Assembly: GCA_002470565.1 (NCBI GenBank) | Contig: DKMQ01000039.1 | Location: 1 to 15,199 of the forward strand | Direction of reading: 5' to 3' | From: Oceanospirillaceae bacterium UBA7410 | GTDB lineage: Bacteria; Pseudomonadota; Gammaproteobacteria; Pseudomonadales; Balneatricaceae | Length of the DNA: 15,199 nucleotides | Shown: piece by piece, positions 6,848-15,069 of the stretch | How the letters are laid out: each line of letters opens with the position of its first letter | How positions within the stretch are numbered: the first letter of the stretch is position 1 | Notes under the pieces: generated by a model | What the model was told of the DNA's origin: nothing | What the model saw: the letters and a program-made list of their open reading frames with translations, nothing else | The model's database searches: none | Position numbers and translations under genes: made by a program

Positions 6848-7049
6848 ATTAACCGCCTAGCATTAAATATCATTAAGTTTGCCATAAGCTTAATAAATAG
6901 GCGCCTGATCTAGTAATTATAAAAATTTTCTCGTTCGCCTGGGATGTTTAGGCTGCAGACATGATTTTTATAGAGATTGAATGTTCTCACTTTTGCGCCA
7001 GGGCAATGCTTTGCTTTTCTTGAGTGATGCAAAAACTAATAATGTTAGA

Positions 7050-7808
7050 TTATAGATTTTTAGCCATTTGAATGAGCTCCTTTTTATGGGTGTGCTCATT
7101 AATGCTAATGCCTCTTCTGCCCGCAAGCGATTGTCGCAACTGCGTTTCTGATAATGCTTCTATAGCGGTGTCGGTCATATTAAGGAAATTTATTTTGCGG
7201 TGTATGGGTAAGTTTGTCGGGCCAAATATAGCTTTGTTTTCAAACCCAAAATCTGCGGCGTATTTATCCATAAAATAGGTAAGAAATGTGTTGATGCTAA
7301 TGCGCACTCTAGCATCATCAGTCATATAAGCGTCAGACTCACTAAGAGTCTCTCGCATAAGATCCATCCACCGTTTGGCACCTTTTTCGTTCATTAACTC
7401 AAAAGCATTATGTTGATGATGGAAATTTAATCTAAATTCCGCTCCGTGGTAAGTTAAGCCCCCACCCATAACATCAAGCCACATTGAAGACTGAGTATTA
7501 ACATGGTGGTTAAGGTCACCAATGCGTTTGAAAACTGAACTGAACCAAGGCTCATCTTGATAAACTTTGGTATAGAATCGATGGACAATAGAAATAATTT
7601 TTCGTTCACCTAAAATAGAATACAGTTGCCAAAACTGAATCGGTTTAGCTGGATCGTTAGGAGCATACAAAGAAATAATCTGTGCGATTCTATGGGCTTC
7701 AAAGGGTAAAATATTGCATTCTATTGCTTTGGTGATGTATTTATGTCGAATTTTTTCGGTCATATACCCAAGTGCTGGAGCATAGTTAGGGTAGGCTGTT
7801 TTACGCAT
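7050..7808 (-). CDS. truncated-hemoglobin-like protein with N-terminal extension and SAP-like tail
   Basis: A 252-aa protein. Residues about 65-152 match the truncated globin pattern: LGERKIISIVHRFYTKVYQD (66-85, helices A-B with the FY pair 78-79), a central helix ending GGG (115-117) and Tyr120, and a proximal-His region HHQHNAF (130-136). H133 is the best candidate heme ligand (H-x-x-F), and RWMDLM (146-151) follows as in group II trHbs. A heme protein for O2/NO chemistry or sensing is likely. It is about twice the usual trHb length: a 60-residue N-terminal extension, and a C-terminal unit (about 217-252, LSETQLRQSLAGRRGIS then KKELIQMAKNL) with the helix-extended-helix pattern of SAP/HeH motifs. 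It is the last gene of the ynj operon, 32 bp after ynjD, with GAGG before its ATG. The heme role is fairly sure, the tail less so. Confidence 0.72.
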   Translation of the reverse strand: MRKTAYPNYAPALGYMTEKIRHKYITKAIECNILPFEAHRIAQIISLYAPNDPAKPIQFWQLYSILGERKIISIVHRFYTKVYQDEPWFSSVFKRIGDLNHHVNTQSSMWLDVMGGGLTYHGAEFRLNFHHQHNAFELMNEKGAKRWMDLMRETLSESDAYMTDDARVRISINTFLTYFMDKYAADFGFENKAIFGPTNLPIHRKINFLNMTDTAIEALSETQLRQSLAGRRGISINEHTHKKELIQMAKNL

Positions 7809-7840
7809 AGGATTGAAACCTCAAAGCAATGGTTAGTAAC

Positions 7841-8482
7841 CTATATTGGCTGCAAAACTATCAGAGGGCCTTTAGCGGCGGCCACATCTTTAGGTTCATG
7901 AGTAACAAGTAGGATGGGGATAAGTCGTTGCCTTGCTTGGTCAAACAAAAAATCACGCATAGTGTACTTTAGCTCCATATCAAGTTTGGCAAACGGCTCA
8001 TCTAACAACAAAGCTTGAGGCCTAGCTAGTAGAGCCCGCATAAGCGCTACTCGGCTTTGTTGGCCTCCAGAGAGTGTCGCAGGGTTGCGATGATAAAAAC
8101 CGCTCAGCTGGGCTTGTTCTAGCGCTTGTTCTATTTCTAATTTGCGTTTTTTAGCGCCTACCACACTTGAGCATAAGCCAAATGCTAAGTTATCACCTAC
8201 GCTTAAGTGCGGAAATAGCAAAGGGTCTTGAAACAAAACCCCAATCTGGCGCTTAGAAGCAATAAGATTTTTTACCGACTTTCCATTTAATAAAATATCA
8301 CCGGCAATACCAAAATGAGTATCTAAGTGTCCACCTATAGCGTTAAGCAAGGTTGATTTGCCAACGCCTGAAGGCCCCATTACACAGGCCACTTCTCCTT
8401 TTTCAACCACCAGGTTTACTGGTGAAAACAAGGCAGAGTTGTCGGATAAGGTGGCGCAAAGACTGCGTAACTCTAAACTCAA
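7841..8482 (-). CDS. ynjD: YnjD-like ABC transporter ATPase
   Basis: A 213-aa single-domain ABC ATPase on the cytoplasmic face, powering the adjacent YnjC permease. All motifs are intact: Walker A GPSGVGKST (36-44), Q-loop Gln85 (VLFQDPLLFP), signature LSGGQ (137-141), Walker B LLLDEP (158-163) and H-loop His195. Short length without a C-terminal regulatory extension fits YnjD/COG4136. The start is TTG, chosen because GGGA lies 8 bases upstream and no closer ATG gives the full N-terminal strand. It lies 20 bp after ynjC and 32 bp before the globin gene. The importer's substrate is not established in E. coli to my knowledge. Its relationship to thiamine- and iron-type importers makes small anionic or cationic solutes plausible, but this is inference. 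Confidence 0.88.
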   Translation of the reverse strand: MSLELRSLCATLSDNSALFSPVNLVVEKGEVACVMGPSGVGKSTLLNAIGGHLDTHFGIAGDILLNGKSVKNLIASKRQIGVLFQDPLLFPHLSVGDNLAFGLCSSVVGAKKRKLEIEQALEQAQLSGFYHRNPATLSGGQQSRVALMRALLARPQALLLDEPFAKLDMELKYTMRDFLFDQARQRLIPILLVTHEPKDVAAAKGPLIVLQPI

Positions 8483-8502
8483 AACAGTAATCCCGTGTTA
8501 TT

Positions 8503-10272
8503 TTATAATTTTTTTAAAGCCATTAATCGGGGTAAATAAATAGCTAACATATATGCCAATATAGGCACTAAGGCTTGTAGCAGCCCGTAGACTCCAACCA
8601 GCCGTCTATCAGCACCTGACGCTAAGCTGACGGCCTGTGTGGTAAGAGTTTCTATCTTACCAGCGCCTATCATTAATGTGGGTAAATATTGGCCGATAGA
8701 TACCGCTATTCCAATCGCCCAGGCCAACAGCAATGGTTGTAATAATAAAGTAAGCTTGATGCGCCAAAAGCAGCCCCAGGTTGATGTGCCTAAGCTAGCA
8801 GCCACCTGCAAGTAACGTCTGTCTATAGCCCGCCAAGAATCTATCAAACTTAACATTACATAAGGGAATACAAATAATAAGTGAGCCCAAATGACAGCGC
8901 CCATACCACCGTTAAGTCCAATACGTAAAAACCCCACTTTTAAACCGTATAAAAACGCAATCTGTGGAACGAGTAAGGGTAAGTATATAAACCACAATGT
9001 TAAACGAGAAAGGTAGCCACCAAATCGGTCTTGTACTTCTAGCCATGCGACAGCAAAAATAACGGCGATAGCGCTACTTCCAAGTGCCAAAATGATGCTG
9101 TGTTGCAGTGCTAAAGGCCAGTGTGTGATTAGTTTTAACCAATAACTGTATGACCAGCTTGTGGGTAGGGCATCTGGAAATGACCAACGCCAAGTAAACG
9201 ACCAAATCAACAATACCACTAATGACAAAAAACCTAGAAGAAGAGACATTGGCAGTGCTGTTGCTAAAGCAGTAGACACTAACCTCCAATGCTTTCCACG
9301 TGCACCTGATCTAGTAGCAATTTTGGTAACAGCCATGATTATTACGATCGCTATTTCCCAAACAAAAACACTTAAAATCATTAGCCCAGCTAGCCCTATT
9401 GCCGCTGCAGAAGCGGGCAATAACATGGCAACGTTGGCATCGTTATACCAGCGCATTGTAGCTAAAGCTAAAGTAGGAGGAGTATTAGGGCCTAATATTA
9501 AAGCCATATCTACAGTTGAAAGGGCATAAACCAAAACTACCAATACGGGTAAGCGAATTAATGGGTATAGTTGAGGGATAATGATTTTATACCATGCATT
9601 GGCATAGCTATAACCCATGCTTTGGGCGATGGATAGTTGTTTAGATAAATTAATTTGTTTAAGGGCCACAAGGCTTATAAGCCATAAAAATGGTAGCTCC
9701 TTGATAATCAGCCCAAGTGTTAGGCTCAAGCCCCATAAGTCTTGCACTGTCGTCAAGTTTGGCGGCAATTGCCATGTGGTTAACCAAGGGCTAAACAGGC
9801 GAGTTAACCAACCAGACGGTGCTAGCAAAAAAGTTAAGCCTATTGCTATTGCAGCATGAGGGGCAGCTAAAATAGGTACTAACATGGGAGCGATAAATGG
9901 TTTTAATTTACTAAATAAGAATGACTTTTCAGACGTATTGTAAACCCATGCACAGCCAAAAATGGTTAAAATTAAGCCTGTACTAGTGGCCAAAAAACCA
10001 CTCACTAAAGTAAGCTGTAAACTAGTGGTAAAGCCTGGCAGTTGAAACAGCTGCTGCCAAGCAGTTAAATTAAAATGGTGTTTTCCAAGCACGGGCAAAA
10101 TGCCAAAGGCAGCACGGGTGGTCTCACCTAGGCCTGTCACGACAGGGGCCAATATACCCATCACTAGTATGGCCAGCATTGTCCACTTTGGCCATTGTAT
10201 AGAAAATGTCACAGGTAATATTCGTCCCTTTGTTATGTATGCTAACAGTGTATTACTGGCTGTATCGCTCAC
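8503..10272 (-). CDS. ynjC: YnjC-like ABC permease, two fused membrane modules
   Basis: A 589-aa inner-membrane permease with two consecutive MetI-like modules (about 75-315 and 385-585), so one polypeptide forms the whole channel. Each carries an EAA-type coupling loop for the ATPase: about 216-237 (AQSMGYSYANAWYKIIIP) and 488-510 (LQVAASLGTSTWGCFWRIKL). The fused arrangement fits YnjC/COG4135 and related iron and thiamine permeases. Its start as given is GTG at 10272, overlapping the last 20 bases of ynjB, but the only GGAG there overlaps the codon itself. An alternative GTG at 10212 (MTFSIQWPKWT) has AAAGGGACG upstream at a somewhat long spacing and would give a 569-aa protein. I keep the longer form because operon genes often reinitiate, with the start unresolved. 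Confidence 0.87.
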   Translation of the reverse strand: MSDTASNTLLAYITKGRILPVTFSIQWPKWTMLAILVMGILAPVVTGLGETTRAAFGILPVLGKHHFNLTAWQQLFQLPGFTTSLQLTLVSGFLATSTGLILTIFGCAWVYNTSEKSFLFSKLKPFIAPMLVPILAAPHAAIAIGLTFLLAPSGWLTRLFSPWLTTWQLPPNLTTVQDLWGLSLTLGLIIKELPFLWLISLVALKQINLSKQLSIAQSMGYSYANAWYKIIIPQLYPLIRLPVLVVLVYALSTVDMALILGPNTPPTLALATMRWYNDANVAMLLPASAAAIGLAGLMILSVFVWEIAIVIIMAVTKIATRSGARGKHWRLVSTALATALPMSLLLGFLSLVVLLIWSFTWRWSFPDALPTSWSYSYWLKLITHWPLALQHSIILALGSSAIAVIFAVAWLEVQDRFGGYLSRLTLWFIYLPLLVPQIAFLYGLKVGFLRIGLNGGMGAVIWAHLLFVFPYVMLSLIDSWRAIDRRYLQVAASLGTSTWGCFWRIKLTLLLQPLLLAWAIGIAVSIGQYLPTLMIGAGKIETLTTQAVSLASGADRRLVGVYGLLQALVPILAYMLAIYLPRLMALKKL

Positions 10273-11476
10273 TCCAGTGCTGTTTCAATAGCTCAGTCCA
10301 GCTGGAGTGAGGCTCTAAAAGAGTAGGGCCTAATTCTACCAAAGTTGGCAGTGCTTCAGAAGTAGGTAAGGCAGAAAAAGCCATTGTATGTTGATGACTT
10401 ATTTTGTTGGTATCTAACACTGAAAAACTACCTAACACATCGATATTTTGCATATGAGCTTGGGTTTCAGGTTGTAGCAAGAAGTTGGCTACCACCTTCG
10501 CTGCTGCAGTATGGCTGGCATTGTAGGGAATAGCGACAAAGCTAATGTTGCCTAATGAACCTTCGCTGGGCACTAGTACGCGGGCGCTTGGAGGTAATAA
10601 TCCACTAGCTATTCCCGCGGCTGCTGCTCCTGGGTCAAATGCCATAGCAATATCAACGACGCCATCACTGAGCATTTGTTGTTGAATGGCCTCATTTTCT
10701 GGAAAACTTGTACCTTCACGCCATAAATACGGCTTTATTGCATCATACCACTCCCATAACGGCGCGCTAGCTTTTTCAAACGACACCTTTGAGGCCTCTT
10801 GCTGCAATACGCTAGTATCAGGTGTTAGCTCTATCAAAGCTTGCTTTAAAAAAGTGGTGCCCATAAAGTTACTTACTACTGGGTGAGTTAGGCGCCCTGG
10901 ATTTTGTTGTGCCCATGTAAGCATTTGTGACATAGATTTTGGTGAATTTTTAACGCGATCACTATCTACGATAAATACAAAACGAGCTAGCCTCCATGGA
11001 ACCTCTAAACCATCTACGGCCTCTGTGAAGTCTACAGTGGCGGCAGATCCAATGCTTAGATCAAGGTATTGAGCATTGGGCAAATTTTTAACAAAAGGCC
11101 CATGTAATAGATTTTGTTGTTTCATAGCCAAAAAATTAGGCCCATTGATCCAGATCATATCCACAGCCCCCTTGGTGTTTTCTCCAGCTGCCTTTTCAGC
11201 CAATACTTGAGTGACTGCTTCAGAGGTTGACGAGAGCTTAACCTGTTGCACTTTTACGCCATATAAAGAGTCAGTTTGCTCACCCACCCAAGAAATGAAG
11301 TCGTTAGTGCGTGTATCGCCGCCCCAGGCATGCCAATAAACAGTGTCGCCTGCGGCTTGATCCAGTGTGTCTTGCCATTGGTCGCTGTAACTTGGTTGGC
11401 TAAAAAGCCCTATGCTTAAGGCCGAATAAATAGCCATTAATCTTATGGATCGTAAGTAATTTATAGGTGTAGTCAT
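10253..11476 (-). CDS. ynjB: YnjB-like periplasmic solute-binding protein
   Basis: A 407-aa substrate-binding protein of the YnjBCD importer (COG4134 type), related to extracellular solute-binding family 1. It has a Sec signal peptide (basic IR at 11-12, hydrophobic 13-24, likely cleavage after SYS at 31). The N-terminal lobe has TVYWHAWGGDTRTNDFISWV (45-64) and, later, VDMIWINGPNFLAMK, both strongly reminiscent of E. coli YnjB from memory. The ATG at 11476 is chosen over an upstream TTG at 11491 because GGAG lies 9 bases before it; the longer frame would place that site inside the coding region. No Cys for lipidation is seen at the cleavage site. It follows ynjF by 36 bp and overlaps ynjC by 20 bp. 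Ligand unknown. Confidence 0.88.
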   Translation of the reverse strand: MTTPINYLRSIRLMAIYSALSIGLFSQPSYSDQWQDTLDQAAGDTVYWHAWGGDTRTNDFISWVGEQTDSLYGVKVQQVKLSSTSEAVTQVLAEKAAGENTKGAVDMIWINGPNFLAMKQQNLLHGPFVKNLPNAQYLDLSIGSAATVDFTEAVDGLEVPWRLARFVFIVDSDRVKNSPKSMSQMLTWAQQNPGRLTHPVVSNFMGTTFLKQALIELTPDTSVLQQEASKVSFEKASAPLWEWYDAIKPYLWREGTSFPENEAIQQQMLSDGVVDIAMAFDPGAAAAGIASGLLPPSARVLVPSEGSLGNISFVAIPYNASHTAAAKVVANFLLQPETQAHMQNIDVLGSFSVLDTNKISHQHTMAFSALPTSEALPTLVELGPTLLEPHSSWTELLKQHWSERYSQ

Positions 11477-11512
11477 TAAGATGGTCTCCAATAATAAATA
11501 GGTTGTGACAAA

Positions 11513-12121
11513 CTAATCAGCCAGCATACGCCAACCTTGTAACCAGCGACTTAAGGTTGTAAGAGTGCATGCACACGCAAAAATGTAGGCAAAAGTGCTA
11601 AAAAGATTCGGCCATAGGCAAACGATCACAAATAAAGCAATGGTTTCAGCTCCTTCAGTAAGGCCTCCTAGGTAATAGATACCTTTACTGGAGAAGTTTT
11701 GTGATGTTAGTTTACGTTTTTCTGCCATTAACGAAAAGGCTAAAAACGATGATCCAGTGCCTATAAACGCCGCTAATAGTGTGGCAGAAGCTAGAGCGTT
11801 TTCTGTGCTATTGGCAAATGCAAAGGCCAAAGGTATCAGGGCATAAAAGACAAAATCTAAGGCAATGTCTAAAAATGCACCGCGATCAGTTGTTTGGGTT
11901 AAGCGAGCAACTTGGCCATCTATACCATCAAAAACTCTATTAATTAAAATAAAAACTAATGCCCATAAATAATGTTCAGTGGCTATGAGGGGTAAAGCCA
12001 CTAGACCTATTAAAAACCCAGCAATAGTGACCTGATCTGCACGTATGCCTAAACTTATAAAAAGGGTAGCTATAGGATGTAGCAATTTATGTTGCAAGGG
12101 AAGTAAGTGTGCATCAATCAT
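11513..12121 (-). CDS. ynjF: YnjF-like CDP-alcohol phosphatidyltransferase
   Basis: A 202-aa membrane enzyme with the CDP-alcohol phosphotransferase motif: D65-G-I-D68-G-Q-V-A72-R73, seven residues, G81, D85 and D89. These Asp residues bind the metals and CDP-linked lipid, transferring a phosphatidyl (or phospho-alcohol) group to an alcohol acceptor. Predicted membrane segments are around 32-62, 88-105 and 110-130, with further helices to the C-terminus; YYLGGLTEG sits in the middle and is shared with E. coli YnjF by recollection. The acceptor is unknown. I moved the start to the ATG at 12121, whose A-T-G-A overlaps the stop of the upstream gene and gives MIDAHLLP, like E. coli YnjF. An in-frame start at 12154 would add 11 residues inside the upstream gene. 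E. coli ynjE (rhodanese) is absent here. Confidence 0.87.
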   Translation of the reverse strand: MIDAHLLPLQHKLLHPIATLFISLGIRADQVTIAGFLIGLVALPLIATEHYLWALVFILINRVFDGIDGQVARLTQTTDRGAFLDIALDFVFYALIPLAFAFANSTENALASATLLAAFIGTGSSFLAFSLMAEKRKLTSQNFSSKGIYYLGGLTEGAETIALFVIVCLWPNLFSTFAYIFACACTLTTLSRWLQGWRMLAD

Positions 12122-14340
12122 GATCTGCGCCACGTATGATATCGCTCTAACCAATGCATTACCCTAGGGTTTACCTGTGTACGTTTCCATTGTCCAGCCA
12201 CGTATTTGTTAGCTTCTGCCATCGTAGGGTAGGTGTGAATAGTGCCAAGAATTTTGCTTAAACCAAGGTTGTATTTCATGGCCAGAACAAATTCTGCTAT
12301 TAATTCAGCTGCTTGAGCACCAACAATAGTAACTCCTAGTATTTTATCTTTACCCGGCACTGTTAACACTTTTACAAAACCAGCTGCAGCCCCCTCGGCA
12401 ATGGCTCGGTCTAAATCATCTATGCCGTAGCGAGTCACTTCATAGCTAATATTTTGTGTGATAGCTTCTTGTTCATTGAGTCCAACTCTTGCCACTTCAG
12501 GATCTACAAACGTAGCCCATGGGATAACACGGTAATCTACTTTAAAGCGTTTAAGTTGGCCAAATAGCGCATTAACACTAGCGTACCATGCTTGGTGAGC
12601 CGCTGTATGAGTGAATTGATAAGGCCCTGCAACATCACCTGCAGCATATATATTTGGATATAATGTTTCTAAATAATCATTGGTTTGGACCACTTTATTA
12701 GTAGGTATTTCTAGCTCCTCTAGGCCAAAGCCACTTAATCTTGGAGCTCGTCCTACAGCGACGATAATTTGGTCAAACTCAATACGGCTAGTTGTATCTC
12801 CACATATAACCTCAATCCACTTTACATCAACTATTGATTTATTTTCTTGATCATTATTGGTCATGTCTTTGCTTGCGACTTTACTCACACCACATGTTAA
12901 GGCCTTGTGCCCCGTAAGCACGGTCACTCCATCCTGCTCTAAGGTCTGTTTTACAAACAATGACACGTCTTCATCTTCACGAATCATCAGTCGCTCTAGC
13001 ATTTCTATTTGAGTAACCTGTGATCCTAAGCGTGCAAAAGCTTGTGTAAGTTCGCAGCCGATAGGGCCTCCACCAAGCACTACTAAACGCTTGGGAGCGC
13101 ATTCGTCGTTGCGCAGATGCTCCCATAATGTATCTGAGGTGAGATAACCTGTGGCTTCTAACCCAGGTAAGGGTGGCACGAATGGTGCTGCACCGGAGGC
13201 AATGATGATGCTGCGGCTAGTAAGCTCTGTAATGCTGCCGTTGGTATGGGTGATTTGCACACACCAAGGGGTGATTACTTTGGCATGACCTTCTAATACC
13301 TCTACGCCCATTGATTGATAACGTTCCACACTATCGTGAGGGGCAATAGCTGCAATCACTTCATGTATGCGTTGCATTACGTTACTAAAGTTAAATGTGG
13401 GTTTGAATGAGGAAAGGCCATAGCTATGGGCATGCTTCATTTGGTGTGCAATTTTTGCACTTTTAATAAGTGCTTTAGAAGGTACGCAGCCGTAGTTAAG
13501 GCAGTCTCCACCCATTTTATGGACTTCTATTAACGTGACCTTAGCTTTCACCACAGCAGCTATATAGGCTGACACTAGGCCTGCCGCGCCGGCGCCTATA
13601 ATAATGACATTTCGGTCAAAGCTTTTGGGCTTATCCCATTTTGCATACAGGCTTCTGCGCTGATAAAGGCTTAAAGCCATGCGCGCTAACCATGGTAGTA
13701 ACGCCAACATGACAAACGACATGACTAGGGCTGGAGAAGTGATGTCAGCTAAACTGTTGAGTTTTGATAACTGGGTGCCTGCATTAACGTATACGATGGT
13801 GCCTAATAACATACCTATTTGACTCACCCAATAAAAACGCCATGTTTTCATCGCGCTCAAGCCCATTAATAGGTTAACAGCAAAAAACGGTAGCGCTGGT
13901 ATCAGGCGAAGGCTAAACAAATAAAAACCACCATCTTTTTCTAGCCCAGCATCGATGGTGTGAATATATTTCCCTAGTTTTGTTCTCACCCAATCTCGTA
14001 AAAAATAGCGTGACGATAAAAATGCGAGTGTAGCGCCTATGCTTGAGGCAAAGGAAACCATTAATACACCGCCCCAAAGGCCAAACAATGCACCAGCAGC
14101 CAAGGTCATCCAGACTGCAAGGGGTAGGGAGGTTGCAGTAATAATGACATACACAGAAAAAAACACGCCTGCAAAAATGGCAGAATTTTGTTGGTGCCAT
14201 TGCCTAACATCAGCAATGATCATCTGCATACGCTCTAGATCTATTGACTGATCATTTAAATAAAATAACAAAGTTCCGATAAAGCTAATAAGTAAAAGTA
14301 ATAAAATAGGTTTATATAGGTTGGATCTTGGTTTATTCAT
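12118..14340 (-). CDS. TVP38/TMEM64 domain fused to a FAD/NAD-dependent dithiol oxidoreductase
   Basis: A 740-aa fusion. Residues about 10-225 are an integral-membrane TVP38/TMEM64 (SNARE-associated, DedA-like) domain with motif LFSLRLIPALPFFAVNLLMG (141-160) and several transmembrane helices. From about 244 follows a pyridine nucleotide-disulfide oxidoreductase of the mercuric reductase/lipoamide dehydrogenase type: FAD motif GAGAAG (249-254), redox-active C280-x4-C285 in GGDCLNYGCVPSK, NAD motif GGGPIG (423-428) with Glu446 suggesting NADH preference, AAGDV (566-570), and HTYPT (702-706) with the active-site His of the dimer partner. No N-terminal HMA or C-terminal Cys pair is present, so mercuric reductase itself is unlikely. 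This two-domain architecture is a recognised bacterial type, but its substrate is unknown to me. It is first in the operon and overlaps ynjF. Confidence 0.9.
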   Translation of the reverse strand: MNKPRSNLYKPILLLLLISFIGTLLFYLNDQSIDLERMQMIIADVRQWHQQNSAIFAGVFFSVYVIITATSLPLAVWMTLAAGALFGLWGGVLMVSFASSIGATLAFLSSRYFLRDWVRTKLGKYIHTIDAGLEKDGGFYLFSLRLIPALPFFAVNLLMGLSAMKTWRFYWVSQIGMLLGTIVYVNAGTQLSKLNSLADITSPALVMSFVMLALLPWLARMALSLYQRRSLYAKWDKPKSFDRNVIIIGAGAAGLVSAYIAAVVKAKVTLIEVHKMGGDCLNYGCVPSKALIKSAKIAHQMKHAHSYGLSSFKPTFNFSNVMQRIHEVIAAIAPHDSVERYQSMGVEVLEGHAKVITPWCVQITHTNGSITELTSRSIIIASGAAPFVPPLPGLEATGYLTSDTLWEHLRNDECAPKRLVVLGGGPIGCELTQAFARLGSQVTQIEMLERLMIREDEDVSLFVKQTLEQDGVTVLTGHKALTCGVSKVASKDMTNNDQENKSIVDVKWIEVICGDTTSRIEFDQIIVAVGRAPRLSGFGLEELEIPTNKVVQTNDYLETLYPNIYAAGDVAGPYQFTHTAAHQAWYASVNALFGQLKRFKVDYRVIPWATFVDPEVARVGLNEQEAITQNISYEVTRYGIDDLDRAIAEGAAAGFVKVLTVPGKDKILGVTIVGAQAAELIAEFVLAMKYNLGLSKILGTIHTYPTMAEANKYVAGQWKRTQVNPRVMHWLERYHTWRRS

Positions 14341-14379
14341 AATTAAGTTTACTCAACTAGGGCGTAATAAATCAGTATA

Positions 14380-14434
14380 TATAATACAGGCTCGTAACAA
14401 CAACGAAGAATTCTTTTTATAGGCCTGTATTATA
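14380..14434. repeat. 12-bp perfect inverted repeat between lrp and the operon's first gene
   Basis: TATAATACAGGC (14380-14391) is exactly complementary to 14423-14434, with 31 bases between the arms. The minus-strand arm begins with a consensus TATAAT, so one arm may overlap a -10 for the six-gene operon starting at 14340. A palindrome AAGAATTCTT (14406-14415) lies in the loop. It could be an operator, or a large terminator-type hairpin for lrp, which stops at 14456; no T-run supports the latter. Confidence 0.55.
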
Positions 14435-14455
14435 AGATATTTTCAATTAGAAAAA

Positions 14456-14941
14456 TCACGTTATTATAATATTAGTATTATTATGCACCTGCCTCAAAGC
14501 CATGCGAGTTTGTGTGCCTACGACGCCTGGTAAGCGTAGTATTTTTTTGTAATATAATTCCTCATAATCTTTTGCGTCTGTATAAACAACCTTTAACATG
14601 AAGTCGTTATCTCCAGCCATCAAATAACATTCCATTACTTGTTCAAGTTTAGCTACGGCAATCTCAAACTCATCAAACACTGCCTCACTTTGCTTATCTA
14701 AGCTGATAAAGATGAAGGCTGTGCCTTGCACATGAAATAGTTCTCTGTTGAGTAACCCAACAAATTTATCAAACACACCCGCATCGAGTAGAAACTTAGT
14801 GCGCCGCAAACATGCAGAAGGAGATAGGCATATCTGTTCTGCTAATTCCACATTACTTAAACGGGCATTAGTTTGTAGTGCATTAACGATTTTCTTATCA
14901 ATCTGATCAAGTTCTATATCCTCAATTGAATTAAGTTTCAT
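14456..14941 (-). CDS. Lrp/AsnC family transcriptional regulator
   Basis: A 161-aa regulator with N-terminal winged HTH (about 10-60: IELDQIDKKIVNALQTNAR, then NVELAEQICLSPSACLRR as the recognition region) and a C-terminal RAM domain (about 68-150) with the ligand-associated AGDNDFMLKVVYTD (109-122). Such proteins form dimers and octamers whose DNA binding responds to amino acids. The ATG at 14941 is preferred over an upstream frame start at 14983 because AAAGG lies about 5 bases before it and the HTH then starts at the usual distance. It is divergent from alanine dehydrogenase with a 156-bp shared intergenic region, so control of ald in response to alanine or another amino acid is likely, as known for other Lrp-type ald regulators. 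This is inference from context. Confidence 0.88.
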   Translation of the reverse strand: MKLNSIEDIELDQIDKKIVNALQTNARLSNVELAEQICLSPSACLRRTKFLLDAGVFDKFVGLLNRELFHVQGTAFIFISLDKQSEAVFDEFEIAVAKLEQVMECYLMAGDNDFMLKVVYTDAKDYEELYYKKILRLPGVVGTQTRMALRQVHNNTNIIIT

Positions 14942-15040
14942 GAGTGCCTTTTTTTGTATAATTAAATTCACTAACCTCGTCACATATACGTAAATATAAC
15001 AAGATAATTCGCTAAAAACATCATTAAACTAAAACTTAAT

Positions 15041-15069
15041 TCGATTGACATATTTTTTTAATGTGTCGA
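15041..15069. promoter_or_regulatory. candidate ald promoter and regulator site
   Basis: A consensus -35 TTGACA lies at 15045-15050 in front of alanine dehydrogenase; the -10, expected near 15067-15073, is poor (GAAATT), as in activator-dependent promoters. TCGA half-sites at 15041-15044 and 15066-15069 flank it in an imperfect inverted repeat (GACAT against ATGTGTC). An Lrp-type site is plausible, but only the sequence arrangement supports it. Confidence 0.35.

Noticed and set aside
9161..9529. 122-codon plus-strand ORF inside ynjC
   Set aside because: It is antisense to a strongly supported membrane permease; its composition reflects the other strand.
7841..11476. Naming the ABC system as a thiamine, iron or spermidine importer
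   Set aside because: The binding protein and double permease match the Ynj group better; superfamily resemblance does not identify a substrate.
12118..14340. Calling the fusion a mercuric reductase
   Set aside because: The CxxxxC core is shared by many disulfide oxidoreductases; the N-terminal HMA domain and C-terminal vicinal cysteines of MerA are absent.
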